NCBI GenBank assembly: GCA_950022655.1 | Contig: OX465580.1 | Location: forward strand, 102,318,797 to 102,382,796 | Origin: Alentia gelatinosa | Taxonomy: Eukaryota > Annelida > Polychaeta > Phyllodocida > Polynoidae | DNA: 64,000 nt | Direction: 5' to 3' | Shown here: piece by piece, positions 46,738-56,352 of the stretch | Layout: the number at the start of each line of letters is the position of its first letter | Numbering within the stretch: the first letter of the stretch is position 1 | Translations under genes and position numbers: made by a program | Notes under the pieces: model-generated | Databases searched by the model: none | What the model saw: only the letters and a program-made list of their open reading frames with translations | Told to the model about the DNA's origin: nothing

Positions 46738-47259
46738 TTTACACGTTATGCAACGGCCGCCAACGCAGTAGTCTTGGTCGCCCCACACAGAGAACCGTTC
46801 AGTATCTTCGTGTCTAGCAGGGACGCGGTCATCGTCGCTGAAACGGCCACTGCAAGCTTGCGCCAGGAGGCGCCCGGCACCGCGGCCGCCCTCGGCCCCG
46901 GGTTCCGGTTCCACACGGTAGCCATTCTACAGGGCATTGCTACCCTCGGCGCGAGGGCGCCACCCGGGGCGGCCGTCGTCGTCCACACGGATGACATGGC
47001 TCCAGTTGAGGCCCTCGCCTCAGGCCGAACTAACGACCCGGTCGTCTCGGCCGTGGCCCGCGAGATCTGGTTGGCCGCCGCCTTGTGGGATGTTGATGTC
47101 AGTTTTGTGTACGCGGCCGTTGCGGAAGCCATCGCTCCTGGCGGCCGTTCCTCTGTAATTATCAACCCCGTATTTGACATAGATGTTTTTGCTTCCATCC
47201 TATCTAGGCACCGGCACCCCCCTGCATGCCCAGATGATGGCATCCCTGGCGTCGGCTGA
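46738..47259 (+). pseudogene. RNase H-like region of Pol, cut off by the upstream TGA and lacking clear catalytic motifs
   Basis: The pol frame continues from 46738 to a stop at 47257-47259 with no ATG before 46999. The best landmark is VVVHTDDMAPVEAL (encoded at about 46978-47019), which matches the late Asp strand of RNase H in RT-RH proteins. The expected early TDAS-type Asp motif, the Glu helix and the final HVPG..N..AD motif are not recognisable; the corresponding places read SSRDAVIVAETA, FHTVAIL and AEAIAPGG. Either the domain has decayed or it belongs to a diverged lineage. It overlaps the recombinase ORF by 77 bases in another frame. Confidence 0.65.
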
Positions 47260-48148
47260 GGCCCCCTCGACGCGCCAGAACCACCTCATTCAGGCCCAGG
47301 CCTACGTGCGTTTCGCCGTCTCATCAGGATTCGACCCTCGCTGGCCGACCGTTGCCTACGGGGCCCTCTACACCCAGGCCCTAGCCAATTCATTTCGGGC
47401 CCCGGCAACGGCCGCCAATTATCTATCAGGAGCCCGGACCTGGATACGCCGCCATGGCGGGGACCCGGCACCGCTCTTTGCGGACGAGGTCCTCGCGGTT
47501 CAGCGCGGTACCAGACGCCTCTCCACCCACATCCCGGCACCCGCCCCTGCAGTTCGCCTTCCAGAACTCCGGCACGTGCTTCTCTACTTATCCAGGGCCG
47601 GGCCCTCGGCCCTCGTCCTCCGGGCGGCGCTACTCATTGCGTACTTCACCTTTCTACGGGCCTCGAACCTCGTATCCCCGTCGTTGACCTCGTGGGGCGG
47701 CCCCCACACCCTACAGCGAGCGGATATACAACCCCAGCATGGACTCCTCAGGATCCACGTGAGATCGACCAAGACACGGTCACGTGCGGCCCCCCCTCAC
47801 GTGGTCGATCTCCCGCGCTTGGCGGATCCGCTGATCTGCCCGGTAGACGCCTATACCAACTACGTCGCGGCCGTTCCGGCCCCTCCACGGGCGCCAGCGT
47901 TCATCCTCTCATCATCAACCCCTTTGACCTCTCGGCCGTTGTGCGCCGTCATGCGTGCTGCCCTGGCGGCCGTGGGATTCCCGGCGGCCGAGAGAGTGAC
48001 ACTCCACTCCTTGAGGAGGGGGGCAGTCCACGATGCCGTGGCTGCGGGGGTTCCCCAGAGTGTCATCTCCCACCATGGCACCTGGAACAGTGCCACGGGC
48101 ATTAGGCCTTACTTACCCCCGTCGGGAAGGACGTCGCTCCCTTCCTGA
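47183..48148 (+). CDS. Tyrosine recombinase (integrase) of the YR retrotransposon
   Basis: 321 codons from an ATG at 47183 that lies inside the RNase H frame (+1 relative to it). An N-terminal SAM-like DNA-binding region spans residues 15-115 (QNHLIQAQAYVRF, NYLSGARTWI), and the catalytic domain spans 125-315. The full catalytic set is present: Arg159 in FLRASNL, Lys197 in STKTRS, His275 and Arg278 in LHSLRRG, His298/Trp301 in HHGTWNS and the nucleophile Tyr310 in IRPYL. The enzyme inserts the circular DNA copy by site-specific strand exchange, without target duplication. Its likely substrate is the B1/A2 junction with inverted arms around ATTG. The reading frame looks intact. No methyltransferase domain precedes it. 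Confidence 0.93.
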   Translation: MFLLPSYLGTGTPLHAQMMASLASAEAPSTRQNHLIQAQAYVRFAVSSGFDPRWPTVAYGALYTQALANSFRAPATAANYLSGARTWIRRHGGDPAPLFADEVLAVQRGTRRLSTHIPAPAPAVRLPELRHVLLYLSRAGPSALVLRAALLIAYFTFLRASNLVSPSLTSWGGPHTLQRADIQPQHGLLRIHVRSTKTRSRAAPPHVVDLPRLADPLICPVDAYTNYVAAVPAPPRAPAFILSSSTPLTSRPLCAVMRAALAAVGFPAAERVTLHSLRRGAVHDAVAAGVPQSVISHHGTWNSATGIRPYLPPSGRTSLPS

Positions 48149-48164
48149 CTGTAATAATAAGTTT

Positions 48165-48363
48165 GGCATTTATGCCTATGCCCTTTGGCATGATTTCTCA
48201 CGTTTGAGAACATTTTTCTATTTCAGGGCTATTTACTACGGACACTAAATACTCATGACTTTTCTAAGATTACGATGTTCACATTCCATGTAATCTACAG
48301 TTCTATGAACGTGTCTTACTGAAATAAATCCCCTGTATTCCAATTCCGCCTCCGTTATAATTG
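48165..48363 (+). repeat. Split direct repeat B1, with poly(A) signal
   Basis: 199 bases repeated as B2 at 48545-48743 with an offset of exactly 380. It begins just after the recombinase stop and contains a small hairpin (ATGCC-CTTT-GGCAT, 48178-48191) and AATAAA at 48323-48328. It ends in TTCCAATTCCGCCTC (48338-48352) and a spacer up to ATTG, shared with the start of A2. Confidence 0.93.
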
Positions 48364-48376
48364 AGGCTAATTGGAA
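48338..48376. other. Probable YR crossover site at the B1/A2 junction
   Basis: Left arm TTCCAATTCCGCCTC (48338-48352) and right arm GAGGCTAATTGGAA (48363-48376) are inverted repeats with one extra base. They are separated by 10 bases, CGTTATAATT, and the shared ATTG lies at the spacer edge (48360-48363). This has the layout of simple tyrosine recombinase sites: two inverted binding arms around a short crossover spacer. Confidence 0.65.
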
Positions 48377-48502
48377 ATTGGCAGTAATTATACGGGAGGA
48401 ATGTGTGGCGCCACCTAGCGCTTACGCGATCCCGTCGCAGATGCGCACAGTACTCCACAGAGGGCGCCTCCAGCGATCGTCAAGACAGCGTTTGCTTCGG
48501 AA
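48360..48502 (+). repeat. Split direct repeat A2
   Basis: Copy of A1 directly joined to B1. It carries the same two CTCF-like words at 48407-48418 (minus) and 48458-48468 (plus). A 42-bp unique spacer (48503-48544) separates it from B2. Confidence 0.93.
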
Positions 48503-48544
48503 CCCGCCCACCCTCACCTTTTTCGTCAAAGACTCACGTTCTAG

Positions 48545-48743
48545 GGCATTTATGCCTATGCCCTTTGGCATGATTTCTCACGTTTGAGAACATTTTTCTA
48601 TTTCAGGGCTATTTACTACGGACACTAAATACTCATGACTTTTCTAAGATTACGATGTTCACATTCCATGTAATCTACAGTTCTATGAACGTGTCTTACT
48701 GAAATAAATCCCCTGTATTCCAATTCCGCCTCCGTTATAATTG
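48545..48743 (+). repeat. Split direct repeat B2 (3' end), with poly(A) signal
   Basis: Copy of B1 that closes the element. AATAAA is at 48703-48708. The end TTCCAATTCCGCCTC...ATTG (48718-48743) matches the B1 end, after which the sequence switches to flank (GTACATGG). Confidence 0.93.
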
Positions 48744-48847
48744 GTACATGGACTAAGACAATATCGCATCGGACACCTCCAGCATGTACAGACTAAACAT
48801 GTATATATATAGTATGTACACGCACAACTATACATCTAGAACATATA

Positions 48848-49022
48848 CAGTAAAACCCCGCTTCTGGGACACCTCGCTCAAGGGGACACCCCGCTTAAGG
48901 GGACAGTTTGCTCGGAACAGAAATCTTTATTTCGATCATTTTAAGCCCGCCTAAGGGCACACCCCGCTTAAGGGGTCAGTTGGCTCGGAACGGAGGGTGT
49001 TCCCTTAAGCGGGGTTCTACTG
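48848..49022. mobile_element. pogo-like (Tc1/mariner superfamily) MITE, 175 bp
   Basis: Starts CAGTAAAACCCCGCTTCTGG and ends in the imperfect reverse complement (GTTCCCTTAAGCGGGGTTCTACTG). CAGT...ACTG ends with a CCCCGCTTA-type inner repeat are typical of pogo-type MITEs. The left flank is TA and the right flank TT(A), so the expected TA duplication is imperfect. Inside, a 33-base block (ACACCCCGCTTAAGGGG..., ending GCTCGGAAC) is present twice, at 48886 and 48959, period 73. It lies only 105 bases after the YR element. No open frame. Confidence 0.75.
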
Positions 49023-49592
49023 TTATATACATGTACAACGTACGCACAACACAGTGTTTGAAGCATTAACTTTGCACGCAACATATGCACATATGATACA
49101 GACCGTATACTCATATAGAGAAGGGTGGATCGTGAGAAGAACCCCAGATAACGACGCGTCAAAATCCACACAACCAGCAGGGTGTCAGAGACTTGGCGCT
49201 AGGATGTGTGTCTGGGACGATAGCTGCAGGAAGGGTGGGGGCTTTTTGATTAAAGACAGGGCACAGGGGTTAAATGATGGAACCCCAGAGCCCTACAAGT
49301 GCCCCTCCCTCTGTGCTTTCTCAGGCCCGCCTCCACCCCCTCCCCTATACACCTGACAGGACACTATGCTGCACTGCCCGCCTCACCTTTTAGCGATAGG
49401 ACCTTATCTGATGCGCCCGGACATGATCGCTTTCTCACCTGCCCGGCCAGGTATGGGCACGGTCTACCCGGGCGGCACTTCAAAGGGAACGGTAGGGGCT
49501 CCCGGCTGTACCTGACAGACCCCCCTGGAGGCAAGACTCCCCAGGTAGTCACCACCACCACCGAGATAACTCAATCAACCCTCTTTGCACAT
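49023..49592. other. Intergenic sequence with a GC-rich patch
   Basis: The region 49200-49590 is richer in G and C and gives a 167-codon frame (49299-49802) without any recognisable domain. I do not call a gene. Confidence 0.35.
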
Positions 49593-49618
49593 GGGAGGGT
49601 GTTGGGGGTGGGGAGGGG
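49593..49618 (+). other. G-quadruplex motif
   Basis: G runs of 3, 3, 5, 4 and 4 with loops of 1 to 4 bases, which meets the canonical definition. Confidence 0.7.
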
Positions 49619-49847
49619 TGTGGCTAGTAGGGTGGGTATGAAGATTTGGGTGTGGGCGTGGTACAAAGTGAGTACTTCTAGAGAAAGGCCAATGCTCCAT
49701 CTCACGATCCCTAGCGGTACCTGCTTCCCTTATATTGTAGAAACCAGTCTATCAATCCCTGTCTTTACTTGTGTTCATCTTAAGCAGTCTCACTCATTGT
49801 AAGTTTATCTCTGCCCTTCTTGGTTACATTTCCGACTTTCTTCTATT

Positions 49848-49953
49848 CCATCCTTTCACTTCCCTCCCTGCATCCCTCCCTGTTCCTCTCCCTCCCCTCT
49901 CCCTCATCCTCCAACCCCCTGTCTCTCCACCGCCTCCCTCTCATCCTGCCTTT
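49848..49953 (+). repeat. Polypyrimidine tract
   Basis: About 105 bases nearly all C or T (CCCTCC- and TCCCTCTCC-type words), able in principle to form triplex DNA. Simple sequence, no gene. Confidence 0.8.
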
Positions 49954-50285
49954 CACCATTAGTGCAGGGACGGTGAACGTGTCATTCCCATCTTTGTGAA
50001 TGAAGTCTGGCTGATTAGACGGGTGCGTTTATTGAGGTGGGAGGTGGCTGGCTGGCTGTCTCAGAGGTGGGGGTGGAGGTGTGTGTTTTAGAGTGGTCAT
50101 CACCTGCTGGTGGGCTGTATAGAGCTGAGTGGCTGTGGTCAGGTCGTAGTCAATGGTCATTGGGGTGGTATATCAGGGGGCAATGACCACACCAGGGGTT
50201 GATCGGTGCTTCAGACATTAGTGCATGCTTGCGTTCTCACACGTAAAAACACATATATTTCTATCCACACATAGATACGTATAGT
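49954..50285. other. Intergenic sequence, nothing recognised
   Basis: G/T-rich sequence without a supported feature. Confidence 0.4.
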
Positions 50286-50446
50286 TAATAAATACACAAT
50301 ATTGACTGGTTTCAGATACAAACGGCTGTATGCTCCGAGGAGTTCACGCGTAGTAATATCCAAGCGTATGCGAGGATATTGCGCTTAGTCAACTCCGAGG
50401 AGCATACAACCGCTTTTATCTGAAACCAATCAATATTGTATTTATT
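50286..50446. mobile_element. Foldback (MITE-like) element, copy 2 of the AATAAATACA...GACTGG family
   Basis: A left arm from 50287 (AATAAATACACAATATTGAC, through TATGCTCCGAGGAGTT at 50344) pairs with 50391-50446 over about 56 bases, with roughly nine in ten positions matching. The core holds a second small hairpin (GTAATATCC with GGATATTGC). The outer ends match the foldback at 18264-18386. A further GGTGGATAATAAAT edge word lies at about 50619, which may mark a larger or nested copy to about 50640. Confidence 0.75.
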
Positions 50447-51639
50447 ATCCACCTTTTCTGGACAAGTCGCATGTCGATATCAGTTCATTTTAGTTATGCA
50501 CTATTTTTTCTGTACGCACTATTTTTCCGTATGCGCCACCCGGAGCATACAACATATCCGTATGCGCCGGGTATGTCCATACACACTCCCTATGTGTTTT
50601 CCATGGACACTTTGTATTAGGTGGATAATAAATATATAGATAACATAGGTGCATGGCCACCGATACCTATAAAGAAAATATCTATATACACCTACTTGCA
50701 GGCCACATCTATGTTTCCCATTGACCAAAAAAATAGGATCTACTGTCAGAGCAATCGAACTACATCCTCATAAGGAGCCCCATGGATGTATACACTATCG
50801 CCTAACTATCCAACAATATACTCATACAGAGACAAATGATACACGCGTGACGATGGTGCCCATGCAATGATATACATTGTATCTAAACAAGAATATTTGA
50901 CTCAACCATGTACTTATTATTATACATCTATGGACATATCACCTACACATAGTGCCCGCTGCTCCCCTCGACGTATGTATGGCCGCATGTCAAAACGAAA
51001 TATACGGGGTATGACGTCACGTGACTGGGTACTATTTCACCATTTTTTGGATAAGTAACAATAAGAAAATATGCTGACTGTTTTCGTTTGTCAAAATACT
51101 TTATAAATTCATCAATCAGATATCAATTGATATCTAATCAATGATTTAACCGCGCATTTTTGACGTACAGAGACAGTAAGCCAGTTTCCAAATATCACAG
51201 ACAGACCAAAATCGCATACACCTATATCCATGGCACGAATATACTACACGTACTTGTCAACTGTAACAGATACAGATCAACATTAATCAAATAATCATCA
51301 CTTGATCTTAATGAGCAATACACTCTCACAGATAAGACAATTACGTCTATACTCTAACAGTCCCCTCTAACTGATAATCTTAGAATATCCTAAGAGGTCA
51401 TATGTCATTAGCTTCAATCTCATCAAGATATATTGTTTAAACTGATTAGTGGCAATCACTGTGTGGTAAGGACGTAGTGGAGCAGGGTGACAAAGCGGAT
51501 ACCTGACTACCCGTTGGTGTACCTGGAAGCTGTGGAATCTTTAGGTATTCAACGAGGTCAAAGTCTTCTATCGCTGTGTACTACCTTTAGAAAAGTGTCA
51601 CATATTTACCTGGGTGAGGGATCTAACGTGTGTGTGTGT
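50447..51639. other. Intergenic sequence with CRE/E-box and an 18-bp palindrome
   Basis: TGACGTCA (51012-51019) overlaps TCACGTGA (51017-51024), giving a fused CRE and E-box. AGATATCAATTGATATCT (51118-51135) is a perfect 18-bp palindrome. The 50447-50620 part repeats GGAGCATACAAC and TCCGTATGCGCC words from the foldback before it. No gene is supported. Confidence 0.45.
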
Positions 51640-51660
51640 GGGGGGGGGGGGGGGGGGGGG
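51640..51660 (+). repeat. G21 homopolymer after a GT run
   Basis: A short GT run passes into 21 G, the longest homopolymer in the window. Confidence 0.9.
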
Positions 51661-54600
51661 CACGATACCCCCCGCCAGACAAGAGATTGGAAAGGTGATA
51701 TCCAGCCTAAATCTGGCCCAAATTAGGCGCTTCCCTACCTGACCCCACTGAAAGTGTCCACTCTGATTGCCTTGTGTTACCTGAGGCGCAAAGTGGCCCC
51801 TTTCAGTTTGTTATCTTTTAGTCTAGTATCTGTTAGTGTGATACCTCTTAGTTTGGTATCCGGGGAAGTTTTCACGCTGTTCTAACTCTACGGTTGTCAA
51901 TTAATTAAGATAAAACGTGATGCAACCTCCTTCCTTGGCAGGATTCATCGGGTTAATGAATCTACTTTAGTTACTTGATAAATCATCGTCATCAATTCTT
52001 CAATGGTGTCTTTTTCATAGGGCATTTTGAAGAATAAATGCATCATATAAAACCTGATGATTACCGCTACTACATTCTTATTTCGTCTCAGTAAAGAATA
52101 TCGCTGATTACCTGTGGGAAAAGGGCCATGAATGAGTAGAAACTCACTTGGTACTTTATAACATTGTAAAACCTACTAATCTCTTGTTGCCCCCAGCTCT
52201 AGCCATGTTTAAATGGGTGCAATCATAACTGGGTGGAATATAGGTTTAATAAAGCCTGGTCACAGGTAGTAAATGAAAGCATCTGTGCTGAATGCTTGGT
52301 ATCAGATGATTTGATATGATATCGCTGGCTAGAGCTCATGGCAGTCGCGCTTTACTAGCTGGCATGCAGTTTGATTTGGACGTGATGGACCGGCCCTACA
52401 ATCAAACCCTGTTGCTGCTTAGATAATTCTATGTAATGCCCCCCCCCCCCCCCCATCCTTTGGGTTCTGTAATTCCTGCTTTATACTGGGGCTCACTAAT
52501 TATCAAACGTTGGCATTTGTTGTTCCTTTAAAATGCATACTGTTCCTGAACTTTCCACAGAGAAATCTTTTATAGAATTATTTTTGTGGACAATAGAGGT
52601 TTGAATACGATTCTGTGATTTCCAATGACGATTTGTCCAACAGACAGAAAACAATAACAGTGATAGATCTCAAGGAATATAGATTAGACAGTACAGCAGA
52701 AGAAATGTGGAGTACTTTGTACTTTCAGGTCATTCCCTGTTTCAGAGTATCAACACTGTCTCTTGAGCATCCTTCAGTTCTTAAAGGGTTAAACCACAAA
52801 ATAGTGACGTTAAGATGAGAATCACGCCCCAAAAGCCTTAGTGCATATAATGAATTATTACAGGATTCACACACGACCACATCCTGGATCGAGAGATTGT
52901 CGTACTCACATATCCCAAAGTTCCGCTTCTGGGGACAATCAGCACGGCGACCTACGATAACGTCGTACACACGGATTTACCTCAGTGTAATGGTCGCATT
53001 TAGGTATCCGTGCCTACTGTGTTACCTGACCATTACCTGGTTATTACAGGTTCGCCATATGGTTATCACGTGGGGGAGCTACCCACAGGATGTAACAACT
53101 GATTAAGACTGCAGTGGTTTGGTCTCTCTGATTACTTCAACAGTTAAAATACCGGTAGTGAAGAGTCGGGAGCGCATATCGATGACAACACCAGAAACGG
53201 CTATATTTTTCTGAAGCCTAATCTGCAATTCATAAAGCGATATTTGATTAAAAAAAAAAAAAAATTAAAAAAAATTCTGAGAGTATGGATGCTAGAAAAT
53301 AGAACAATTACCTTTGAAAGTCAAAGATGGTTGGTTTAGATTCTCACTCGTGGTTTTGACTTTGAACTCGTGGTTTTGACTTTGAATCTTAATTGTTGAA
53401 GGTTTGATAATGATGGCAAGGGAACTACCTCAGAATCAAACCTATAAAATGAAATTAGATACTACCTCGGTCTGCGCCATGGAATAATTCTACGTAATCT
53501 GTTCCCCCGGGACAGATATATGGGCCGAAGAGGCCAGTTCTCGTGTCCTTTAAATGGTATTCTCTCTCTCTATGTCCGACCATATCGATGAAGATCCGAG
53601 TGGAATGCCACAGTATGCTCTCCAAGCAGATTTTCCTCGTGTCGCCTTCCTGTCAAATATTCAAATATATGCTTAGAGATTTGGACTTTCCCCTGGAGGA
53701 GGAAGATGTCCAGGATGTGTGATATCAGACGTTGTATATCATTAGCTGTGATCAGTGTGTGGGAGGGACTACTGTAGATTATATACGTGTATCTTACCAC
53801 AGCCAGACAACATCCCATCTCGGTATAGACATATAAATATGCAACGTTATGTAGTTATTGCTTGTGGGTCGATACTACCCCAAATAAGCCTTGGGCAACC
53901 TCTCTGTATATGGTGATATGAATAAAGATGTTAAGTAATTTGCGTCAAAATTTCAAGAATACATGACAAGAATGCTCACAATAACGAGACACCGAGAAAT
54001 TAGTTGAGTTTTTTTTTATTTGATAGTGTTCGAACTTTTCACGGTGTAGGCCTACGTGCACTTGATTGGTCTTAAACCCAATGTATGGTAACTTTGAATT
54101 TATTGTGTAAGAACATCATCAATGTGACCTCATACGCTTATCCAGATAATCAGGACAGCTATCCAATGATCATTCTGTTAACTGTACATGTATATATATA
54201 CTAGTAGAACCATGGCCGATGGTAGCACAACGACCAAGGTTACGTTCTGACCTCCCCTCTATGTGGCGCTAATAACAGTGTCCGGCACCAAGCAGTGAAC
54301 ACACAGCCCTCTCAGCTTCTCAATGAGAACTCATTACTGTAAGTTAGTTTACTCAACGGGCAACTCCTCAAATGCCTAATCCCTTGGTTAAATATCCAAA
54401 ATGGGATCTGTCCTGCGTGGCCTTGATCCGACACCCCGTTTAGAGTTGAGGAGAGGAAGGAGGGTGGGAGATTGCATTTTCGCAATCAACAGTAGTTCAC
54501 GCCGATTCATAACCGAGTAAACTGATGTTTTGTTGGTCAATTACAAATATAAAGACTAGTGTATTAAACATCTTGAAACTTAAGTAGTAAGGCTTTTCAT

Positions 54601-55184
54601 GTTTTCCTGTGACTTACCAAACACTGTTGAGTTATTTTAGTTTTACAATACACCCCATTGTAGATGTTAAACCACGTGTGTGCGTATGAGTATGTGGACA
54701 TGCATATTTATATATTGTCTTCCATTACACATTTTACTGACGTCCGTAGTTATACATATATGTAACAAGTTGATTATCGTGCATGTCTAATGCGTGTTCC
54801 GTTAGAAGTATTCCCACTCAGTAGATCCATATCACGATCTCTCTGTATAGTAAAAGATCAATATCTTAATATATTCTGATGGTAGTCTTGTCTTACAAGA
54901 CAGCCGAAGATGAAAGGGAATCTTTAAGTTTAATTTAGCCCTTATTTAGAATCAAATCCTTCTTGGTGATTCGCTCAGACACATCCGCAACTCGGATAGC
55001 ATAGAGGGATGAAAACGCCAAAAGCGCAAGAAAATGTTTGGAGAAACGACAGGAATTCCATAATTTTACCAATTACTATGATGAACATAGTTGAGAGTTG
55101 AAACTGAAAATGGTCCAATTATGAAAATTGACAATGTCAAGAGGTCAAACCCAAAGCGGGACATAAACTATGCTATACGACGGA
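51661..55184. other. Intergenic sequence, small repeats only
   Basis: No supported gene over 3.5 kb. C16 at 52439-52454, an A-rich run at about 53249-53276, and two perfect tandem 20-bp units ACTCGTGGTTTTGACTTTGA at 53346-53385. Confidence 0.4.
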
Positions 55185-55269
55185 CCAATTAGAACAAAAT
55201 GGCGAATGATCACAGCGGAAGCTGGAGGCGCTTTGATCCGGAAGTCAGGGGAAGATATACGCATGCGTA
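55185..55269 (+). promoter_or_regulatory. Promoter-like cluster: CCAAT, YY1-like, ETS and NRF1-like motifs
   Basis: CCAAT (55185-55189), AAAATGGCG (55196-55204, YY1-like), CCGGAAGT (55238-55245, ETS consensus) and TACGCATGCGTA (55258-55269, NRF1-like palindrome) lie within 85 bases. A tiny frame starts at the ATG inside the YY1-like word (24 codons, stop near 55270), possibly coincidental. The set resembles TATA-less housekeeping promoters, but no downstream exon is recognised. Confidence 0.4.
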
Positions 55270-56352
55270 CTGAATGATCATGGAAGTAGGGTTAGACATG
55301 GCCGTCCATACACCGGCCACCCCACCTGACATCAAAGGGACAGGTGAGGGTTTCAGGGCTCGCTGTGGGTCAGTATTGTAACCTTGTGGACAACACCTGC
55401 CTACCGTGGTCATATCACCCAATATAGCTGATTGGACTAATTAAACATACGATTGGATACAGGGGCTTTCTCTCACTTTCCCTCTTTGTGGGACCACACC
55501 GGACTCCAGTGTCAGAGGTTTGATCAAGAGGACAGAGCCGACCTTGATTTATTCACCTATATTTAGAACGTTATCTACAAAGTTTGGCGTAGACTATAGA
55601 TGTCTTGTGTCTGCTTCTCTACAGAGCCCACCGCCAAGGGTTGTATAATTCCGGGGTTGTATATTCCTTGTGTATCTCCCACAGCTCCCGGCATAGATTA
55701 GAATGTGATTGAAGGTCAGGCGGGGGTCAGGCTTGGAGGCCTAATTTAGGCGGTGAGCAGAAAGAAGGTCCAGTGTCATTTGTGTAATAGCAGGGCCCTA
55801 TATTGAGGTTATAAGGCGCCATATAGTAGCATATTGTGGCAATCTTGTCACTTAGTAGGACGAATCCATCTAAATTAAAATCCTCAGCATATATATTTAT
55901 ATGTATATATTGGTGGAATTTGTTCTAAGTGACCCCCTGGAACCATAGTAACACACCCAATGAGCAGGTAATGTAGATATTTAGGGTAATTACAAAATAC
56001 TACCTCGCTATTGCACAATTAGATCGCTGTAATTTGAACTCTCGACCCTTGTAAAATTAAGACGGCTAATGCGTCGATATTGCGTTTGCTAGACAATACT
56101 AAGTTGAATATATAATATATATCTATTATTCCATAGTCTCTGAATTTTCCTGAACTACCACCAGAAATAAGATAGCGGTGGGAGACGGTCACACTCAAGT
56201 TAGGCCTCGTTCAACAAAACATACCACCAGAAATAAGGTTTACTCTCAGATATATAATCTTTTGGTTAGAAGTATTGTCTATTGTATTTTCTTTGATATA
56301 TCGTTTTTAGAAACACAATCTGATGGTTAATTTCGGATATTATTTCACAATA
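55270..56352. other. Intergenic sequence, nothing recognised
   Basis: AT-rich, no supported gene, RNA or repeat. CCACCAGAAATAAG occurs twice, near 56160 and 56224. Confidence 0.4.

Larger units (their letters stand above)
43808..48743 (+). mobile_element. Ngaro-like tyrosine-recombinase retrotransposon (nearly complete)
   Basis: A 4.9 kb element with Gag-like, RT, RNase H-like and tyrosine recombinase regions on one strand, bounded by split direct repeats in the order A1 (43808-43950) - genes - B1 (48165-48363) - A2 (48360-48502) - B2 (48545-48743). This structure is specific to YR retrotransposons of the Ngaro and PAT groups. The absence of a methyltransferase domain between RNase H and YR favours Ngaro. 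No target-site duplication is expected for this class, and instead ATTG recurs at both ends and at the B1/A2 junction. The GC content is far above that of the flanks. One in-frame TGA in pol and a C14 run at the gag/pol overlap suggest that this copy may be inactive. The A and B pairs look identical by eye, which fits a recent insertion. Confidence 0.92.

Noticed and set aside
43808..48743. Reading the repeats as LTRs of an LTR retrotransposon
   Set aside because: The repeats are split (A1...B1-A2-B2), there is a tyrosine recombinase and no DDE integrase or aspartic protease, and no TG...CA ends.
43808..48743. DIRS or PAT assignment
   Set aside because: DIRS has inverted terminal repeats and an internal complementary region, not seen here. 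PAT shares split direct repeats but normally has a methyltransferase domain, which is absent. Ngaro-like is kept as the best but not final label.
49299..49802. 167-codon ORF
   Set aside because: GC-rich chance frame with Pro/Ser/Thr-rich start and no recognisable domain or splice context.
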